Positions 59,228 through 64,000 of a stretch of 64,000 nt of DNA are shown one piece after another. Every line of letters starts with the position of its first letter. Position 1 is the stretch's first letter. The notes below the pieces were generated by a model, which ran no database searches, was not told where the DNA came from, and saw nothing but the letters and a program-made list of their open reading frames with translations. Both the position numbers and the translations under genes were made by a program. The DNA comes from Terriglobus roseus. Its GTDB lineage: Bacteria; Acidobacteriota; Terriglobia; Terriglobales; Acidobacteriaceae. Location of the stretch: contig NZ_FNSD01000001.1 in NCBI RefSeq assembly GCF_900105625.1, forward strand, positions 3,162,001 to 3,226,000, written 5' to 3'.

Positions 59228-60724
59228 TTGCCTGGAACCTTCGACACCTGGACGATTCTGTTCTCATTCAGCATCGCCACGCTGGCAGGATTTGTCGCAT
59301 TTGAATCGATTGATCACATGCGCGACAGTCCTCGCCCGGCGGTGTGGACCTTTGTCAGTGGCGCGATGCTGGGACTAGGCATCTGGTCCATGCATTTCGT
59401 CGGCATGCTTGCATGGCAGCCGCCCTTCCCGCTGTATTACACGGTCCTCCCGACGGTGTTGAGTGTGCTGGTCGCCATCTTGTCGTCGTGGCTTGCGATG
59501 CACATCACCGTCAGCCATCAAGCTGGCGCGTCACAGCGGAACCTTATCGGCGGCGCATTGCTGGTTGGGCTGGGCATCTGCACCATGCATTACCTGGGCA
59601 TGTGTGCACTGCATTTTACGCAGCCCGTCATGTGGAGCTGGCCAGGTGTTGGCCTCTCCTTCCTGATTGCGGTCCTGGCATCGTTAGGCGCCATGGCCAT
59701 GATGCAGCGGAGTCAATCAGAAGCTCTCAGCCTCGCCCGTCAGACCGGCGCATCGCTTGTGATCGGGCTTGCGATCTGCGGAATGCACTACACCGGCATG
59801 CTCGCCATGATGCTGCCTGCTGGAGCCGTCAGTATTGCGCTGCCCGGATCTTTCTCCGGCCCAGTACTTGCCCGCATCGGTGTTGGCAACTCATTGCTGT
59901 TCATGGCCTGCCTTCTGGTCGTCTTTCAGCGCGACAAGGTTCGGCTGATGCGTCTGGCCAATGAAGCGCGCTTCGCGCTGCAGGAAGCCGCCCGCAACTC
60001 CGAACGATTGGTAACTGCCAACAAGATCGCTGCCACCATCTCACACGAGATCAACAATCCCCTGGAAGCCGTGACCAACCTGCTGTACCTCGCGGAAAGT
60101 GGAATGATCGGCGATACGGAGCGGACGTACATCCAGGCAGCGCAGACTGAAATTCGCCGCATTGCGGAGATCACAACGCATACGCTGAAGTTCTATCGCA
60201 ACGGAAACTCGCTGGTGGAGACAAAGCTGCCCGATCTGTTTGAGTCGGCCCTCGTCGTCTTCGACAAGCGTCTGACGCAGGCCGGCATCAAGATCGAGAA
60301 GCACTGGGCGTCCAATGCACCGGCGATAGTCTGCCGGCCGGGAGAGATTCGCCAGGTCTTCGCAAACCTGGTCAGCAACGCGATGGATGCCATGCCAAAT
60401 GGCGGCTTGCTCTGGGTGGCAGTGCTGCCCTGCGAAGGCGGCGCCTGCGTGGAAGTTGCAGACTCCGGCACGGGCATCCCTGAGGATGCCCGTGCGCATA
60501 TCCTGGAGCCATTCTTCACGACCAAAGGCCTCAGCGGAACGGGGCTGGGGCTGGCGCTGTGCGCGGAGATCGTGCAACGTCACAACGGCAGACTTGACTT
60601 CATGAGTAACACCGCCCCTGGCCGCAGCGGAACAAAGTTCACGCTGTTCCTGCCCACGCGTGGCGCTACTTCCGAGACTGCGGAGACTTCATCGGGCTCG
60701 TCCCAGCCCGCCAGGCAAAGCTAG
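59228..60724 (+). CDS. MHYT-domain sensor histidine kinase
   Basis: A TTG start gives 498 residues. The N-terminal MHYT sensor has three repeats (MHFVGM at 55-60, MHYLGM at 120-125, MHYTGM at 186-191) in about seven TM helices; such domains may bind copper and sense oxygen, CO or NO. The kinase core has the phosphoacceptor His273 in ISHEINNPLEAVTNLLYLAE, an N-box (RQVFANLVSNAMDAMPNGG), and a G-box (DSGTGIPEDARAHILEPFFT, GTGLGLALC). No response regulator is adjacent. Its last 59 bases overlap the DUF885 gene on the opposite strand. Confidence 0.93.
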   Translation: MPGTFDTWTILFSFSIATLAGFVAFESIDHMRDSPRPAVWTFVSGAMLGLGIWSMHFVGMLAWQPPFPLYYTVLPTVLSVLVAILSSWLAMHITVSHQAGASQRNLIGGALLVGLGICTMHYLGMCALHFTQPVMWSWPGVGLSFLIAVLASLGAMAMMQRSQSEALSLARQTGASLVIGLAICGMHYTGMLAMMLPAGAVSIALPGSFSGPVLARIGVGNSLLFMACLLVVFQRDKVRLMRLANEARFALQEAARNSERLVTANKIAATISHEINNPLEAVTNLLYLAESGMIGDTERTYIQAAQTEIRRIAEITTHTLKFYRNGNSLVETKLPDLFESALVVFDKRLTQAGIKIEKHWASNAPAIVCRPGEIRQVFANLVSNAMDAMPNGGLLWVAVLPCEGGACVEVADSGTGIPEDARAHILEPFFTTKGLSGTGLGLALCAEIVQRHNGRLDFMSNTAPGRSGTKFTLFLPTRGATSETAETSSGSSQPARQS

Positions 60725-62444
60725 CCGGGATCGCCGGAACGTCGCTCTTGTCTCCCAGCAGCTCCCAGCGCTGCAGGCTGAAGGGAACGCTGCCATTCAA
60801 CCACACGAAGTCCTGGTACGCCTGCAGGTTGAACTTGTCGCCCTGCTGCAGCTTCGCCATCGTCAAGCCCTTCAGGATGTCCATCTTGCCAATCTGGTAG
60901 GTGATGGCCTGGCCCGGTGTGCAGGCGAACATGAACGATTCGTCGCGCGCCGTCGCCTCATCCATTGGAACGGTTTTCGTCATGTAGGCCTGTGCCTCCG
61001 GCTGCGTGAACTCACCGAGAGCCAGCTTTACATCCACCGCGACGCGCAGCGTGCGCAGGCGGTTCAGAGCGTAGATAGCTTCCTTCATCTTCGGCGTGTT
61101 CTCGTACAGGCCGGCGATCATCATCATCTCTTCCGCGTAGAAGCCGATGCCCTCCTGCGCCTCGGAGTCATAGTAGTGGCGCCGCACCGGGTCCGGATGG
61201 TGCATGCTCCACGCCATCTGGAAGTAGTGGCCGGGCATGCCTTCATGGTTGGTCAGCGGCCGCACATCGCGCGAGGTGATGTTGGCCCAGAAGCCGCCCA
61301 GTCGTGGTGTTCCCTTGTAGCTGCTTCCGTCCTCGTTCAGCCGCATCGGGTTCGTCAGGTCGTCCTCGACACCCAGAAAGCCAAGCGCGCCAATGTAGGG
61401 CGGCGTCGGCACATAGTAGTAGTGCTTCACACCGGCAGGATCACCGGTCAGCAGGCCGTGATCGGTCAGGTATTTGCGCATGGCAAGCTCCTGCTTCTTC
61501 TCATCCGCGATCTGGGCATCCAGCGAGGGGTAAACAGGCAATTCCGGCATGCCCTTATCCGCCGCCTGCTGCAGCGCCTCAAAGCCCACGGCGCGCTGAA
61601 ACTCGATCTCGCCATCCTGAAGAATCTGTTCCGGCGTATAAGGCAGCAGAGCGACGTTCCGCAGGAAATAGAGGTAGCCCTCGCGGCCCACCGCCGTCTC
61701 CTTCTTCATGCCTGCCACCTGTGGCTTCAGCCACTCGCGGTAGGCGACAAGGGACTTCGCGGCAGCCTCTTCGGCCTTGTCGAAGGCGGCAAGATTTTCC
61801 GGGCTGAAACCAGCCGCGGAGTGTACGCCGTCGCGAAAGCGCTCCATCCGGGTTTCAATCTGCGCCAGGTTTCCCATGGCGATTGCGGCATACGGCTGAC
61901 GCATGTCGGTCAGGTTGGAGCGGCCCTCGTCCAGCAGGCGTGGAATGCTCTCCAGCCGCAGAACAATCTCATGCTGGCGCGCCGTGCTGATCGGCGCTTT
62001 CTCCAGCGCCAGGGTATACGTCGCCGTCAGACCCTGATCCACATAGAAGAACGGATTCCGTTTCCAGTCCGGAATGACCTCAAGTTCCCAGCGCACACGT
62101 GCGATCGCTGACCCGATCAGGCGATAGTCCACCTGCACCGGCACGGGCGCAGCGCTTACATCCAGCGCGCGCCACTGCTTTTCAAATTCCGCGATGCGAG
62201 CCTCATATCCGGCAACATCCTTCGGGGACCACCGGCCGACATAGCCCGCCGGTCGTGCGAGCCGTGGAATGTCGTCATTGGTAAACGGCTGCTCCGTCGC
62301 CCGCCAATCCCAGAACGTCTCACTCAACGCCTGCACCTTGGCCTCAGCCGTCTGTGCCGGCAGGGTGGTCGTAAAGGCAATCGCAAGGGCCGACGTGATG
62401 ATGCACGCGGCAAAGGCGCGGGGCAGAGCAGGTAAGAATCGCAT
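60666..62444 (-). CDS. DUF885 family secreted protein (metallopeptidase-like)
   Basis: The 592-residue product has a signal peptide (RFLPALPRAFAACIITSALA). The family motif NHEGMPGHYFQMAWSM (HEG-x-PGH) is expected to bind metal, with QEGIGFYAEEMMM supplying a possible acid ligand downstream. The C-terminal helical region includes TPGQAITYQIGKMDILKGL. DUF885 proteins are thought to be carboxypeptidase-like. Its 3' end overlaps the kinase gene by 59 bases in convergent orientation. Confidence 0.92.
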   Translation of the reverse strand: MRFLPALPRAFAACIITSALAIAFTTTLPAQTAEAKVQALSETFWDWRATEQPFTNDDIPRLARPAGYVGRWSPKDVAGYEARIAEFEKQWRALDVSAAPVPVQVDYRLIGSAIARVRWELEVIPDWKRNPFFYVDQGLTATYTLALEKAPISTARQHEIVLRLESIPRLLDEGRSNLTDMRQPYAAIAMGNLAQIETRMERFRDGVHSAAGFSPENLAAFDKAEEAAAKSLVAYREWLKPQVAGMKKETAVGREGYLYFLRNVALLPYTPEQILQDGEIEFQRAVGFEALQQAADKGMPELPVYPSLDAQIADEKKQELAMRKYLTDHGLLTGDPAGVKHYYYVPTPPYIGALGFLGVEDDLTNPMRLNEDGSSYKGTPRLGGFWANITSRDVRPLTNHEGMPGHYFQMAWSMHHPDPVRRHYYDSEAQEGIGFYAEEMMMIAGLYENTPKMKEAIYALNRLRTLRVAVDVKLALGEFTQPEAQAYMTKTVPMDEATARDESFMFACTPGQAITYQIGKMDILKGLTMAKLQQGDKFNLQAYQDFVWLNGSVPFSLQRWELLGDKSDVPAIPASFAWRAGTSPMKSPQSRK

Positions 62445-62747
62445 GTTTGGACAGTAGCGCAACGGACGCATAAGCCAAAGCAATTTCAAGAACTCGCAGT
62501 TCAGTCGACGAGACCGAGTATCCAAGAGATTCGGTTTCCCACCCTTTCGCGACGAAGCCGTCGAAGAATGGGTCACGCGGCCAGTCGCCGCCGAGGCGTC
62601 ACGAGGAATTGCAGCAGCCCCTCAGGTCAGCATTGTCCTGCTCCCCGTACCCGTACCGGTACACCGGCGCCACAGCACCGAGTCCGAAACGCTACCATGC
62701 AAGGGATGGCCGTACGCGCGTTGCCGCGTGCGCAAGGGGAGATTCCG
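62445..62747. other. intergenic region between DUF885 and ddl genes
   Basis: No gene, repeat or terminator was recognised here. The strands carry the divergent 5' ends of both genes, so their promoters must lie here. A short GTACCGGTAC palindrome occurs near 62652. Confidence 0.5.
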
Positions 62748-63884
62748 TTGGCAAAGAAGCTGCGCGTGGGTGTGTTGTTTGGTGGCAAGTCGGGCGAGCA
62801 TGAGGTGTCGCTGCGCTCGGGCGCATCGATTCTGCTGGCCATCGACAAGAGCAGGTACGACGTGGTGCCCATGGGCATCGCCAAGACCGGCCAGTGGCTG
62901 CCCGCCGAAGCGTCCACCGCTATGCTTGGCGGCGACTTCGCGCCGAAGCTCGGTAAGACCTCCACAAAGAAGAAAGCGGCTGACACCAGCATCGCTTCGC
63001 AGGCACCAGGCACCGCCGGCCTCGACGTCGTCTTCCCTGTGTTGCACGGCACCTTCGGTGAAGACGGCACCATCCAGGGCATGCTCGAACTTGCCGACGT
63101 TGCCTACGTCGGCTCGGGTGTTCTCGGCTCCTCAGTGGGCATGGACAAAGACGCCATGAAGAAGATGTTCGCCGTGGCCGGCCTGCCCATCGTGAAGCAC
63201 GTCACCCTTCTGCGCGGCGAGTGGAAGGCCAATCCGAAGAAGTGCACCAAAACCATCGAAGACAAGCTGAAGTACCCGGTTTTCGTAAAGCCCGCAAACC
63301 TCGGCTCCTCGGTCGGCATCAGCAAGGTGCGCGAACGCGCCGAACTTGCCAGGGCCATGGATGAGGCCGCGTCCTTCGATCGCAAGATCGTTATCGAAGA
63401 AGGTGTCAGCGGCACCGGCAAGCTGAAGGGGAAGGGCAAGCCACGCGAGCTTGAGATCGCCGTGCTGGGCAATGACGATCCCATCGCCAGCGTCGTCGGC
63501 GAGATCGTGCCCGACCGCGAATTCTACGACTACGCCAGCAAGTACGACAGCACCAGCACCAGCGAACCGGTCATCCCGGCGAAGATCACCAAGGCACAGT
63601 CGAAGCAGATTCAGGCGATGGCCATCGCCGCCTTCAAGTCCTGCGACTGCAGCGGCCTGGCCCGCGTCGACTTCCTCATGGAAGCCGTCGAACCCGGCTC
63701 AAAGAAGGAACCAAAGATCTTCCTGAATGAGATCAACACCATGCCCGGCTTCACCAGCATCAGCATGTACCCCAAGCTGTGGGAAGCCACGGGCATCGGC
63801 TACAGCGAACTGATCGACCGTCTGATCGCACTCGCCATCGAACGCCACGACGAGCGTGCTGCGACGACGTTTTCAAAGTCGTAG
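62748..63884 (+). CDS. ddl: D-alanine-D-alanine ligase
   Basis: The 378-residue ATP-grasp enzyme makes D-Ala-D-Ala for peptidoglycan. N-terminal LRVGVLFGGKSGEHEVSLRS is followed by DVVFPVLHGTFGEDGTIQGM, FVKPANLGSSVGISKVRERA and the C-terminal FLNEINTMPGFTSISMYPKL. The TTG start has GGGGAG 6 bases upstream and gives a standard N-terminus (AKKLRVGV); ATG 62697 or 62706 would add 14 to 17 residues. Two Lys-rich insertions (KTSTKKKAADTS and TGKLKGKGKPREL) are unusual. Its 3' end overlaps the next gene. Confidence 0.95.
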   Translation: MAKKLRVGVLFGGKSGEHEVSLRSGASILLAIDKSRYDVVPMGIAKTGQWLPAEASTAMLGGDFAPKLGKTSTKKKAADTSIASQAPGTAGLDVVFPVLHGTFGEDGTIQGMLELADVAYVGSGVLGSSVGMDKDAMKKMFAVAGLPIVKHVTLLRGEWKANPKKCTKTIEDKLKYPVFVKPANLGSSVGISKVRERAELARAMDEAASFDRKIVIEEGVSGTGKLKGKGKPRELEIAVLGNDDPIASVVGEIVPDREFYDYASKYDSTSTSEPVIPAKITKAQSKQIQAMAIAAFKSCDCSGLARVDFLMEAVEPGSKKEPKIFLNEINTMPGFTSISMYPKLWEATGIGYSELIDRLIALAIERHDERAATTFSKS

Positions 63885-64000
63885 CCGACAGAGCAGATTC
63901 CGATAAGCCGACTCGTCGTGATCTGCTTCGGGGAGCGCATCGGCGAGCGGGAATGTGAGATCCCGCTTCGTCTGCACTTCTCGCGCCCTTGCGCACCCTT
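63873..64000 (-). CDS. C-terminal part of an unknown gene (cut by window edge)
   Basis: Reading leftward from the edge, one minus-strand frame stays open (GCARAREVQTKRDLTFPLAD, then ALPEADHDESAYRNLLCRLR) and stops at 63873. It would overlap ddl's end by 12 bases in convergent orientation. The amino-acid composition is plausible for a protein, while the other frames are less so. Only about 41 residues are visible and no family is recognised. Confidence 0.35.
   Translation of the reverse strand, partial: GCARAREVQTKRDLTFPLADALPEADHDESAYRNLLCRLRL

Overview
The window is a contiguous, gene-dense, GC-rich piece of a Gram-negative bacterial chromosome. Gene content points to Acidobacteriota, most likely family Acidobacteriaceae (Terriglobus-like). 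The main clues are an Oar-like TonB-dependent receptor with a carboxypeptidase-regulatory N-terminus, lipid A/inner-core genes, many secreted peptidases and TPR proteins, a protein with an LPDAPS-type motif, and a radical SAM protein that resembles tetraether-lipid synthases. The genus is an inference. No rRNA, tRNA, CRISPR array or prophage was seen.

Layout. 1-7.3 kb: 3'-truncated TonB receptor, small zinc-ribbon and secreted proteins, a 7-TM protein, a secreted alpha/beta hydrolase, a Tat-exported sugar isomerase-like protein and three separate DUF2892 proteins. 7.5-14.4 kb: aspS with an MFS transporter, an outer-membrane protein, a hicB-hicA toxin-antitoxin pair, and a divergent TetR/VOC pair. 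14.6-18.0 kb: trmFO, a Tyr-rich micro-protein, REP-like repeats, and a GNAT acetyltransferase coupled to a secreted protein. 18.1-22.9 kb: an envelope operon of waaA, lpxK, a heptosyltransferase, an ICMT-like methyltransferase and a DUF3108 protein. 23.1-26 kb: HIT protein, a broken HepT-like gene, rlpA. 26.2-28.3 kb: the Tes-like radical SAM gene. 28.4-38.8 kb: mixed metabolic genes, hydrolases, a TPR protein and an M13 peptidase. 38.9-39.3 kb: remnants of a ParDE-like module. 39.3-48.2 kb: an ECF sigma factor with two membrane proteins, rlmB, an M1-like protein that has lost its zinc ligands, an AsmA-like protein with lepB, and a TPR protein. 48.3-56.2 kb: queC, DUF2007, a carboxylesterase, asnS, a 29-residue membrane peptide, a TIM-barrel protein, an SGNH hydrolase and an xth gene that appears to start at ATC. 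56.4-57.3 kb: a REP-associated transposase bracketed by inverted REPs, next to a 100-bp tandem repeat. 57.3-64 kb: ggt, an MHYT histidine kinase, a DUF885 protein, ddl and the end of one more gene.

Functional themes. Cell-envelope construction dominates: lipid A/core assembly, a candidate membrane-spanning-lipid enzyme, AsmA-like and LepB proteins, RlpA, Ddl and Ggt. tRNA and rRNA maintenance (AspRS, AsnRS, TrmFO, RlmB, QueC) is the second. The most interesting items are the Tes-like radical SAM gene, the REP/RAYT locus with dispersed copies, the non-canonical xth start, the pseudo-peptidase of the M1 family, and two decayed toxin-antitoxin-type loci beside one intact pair.
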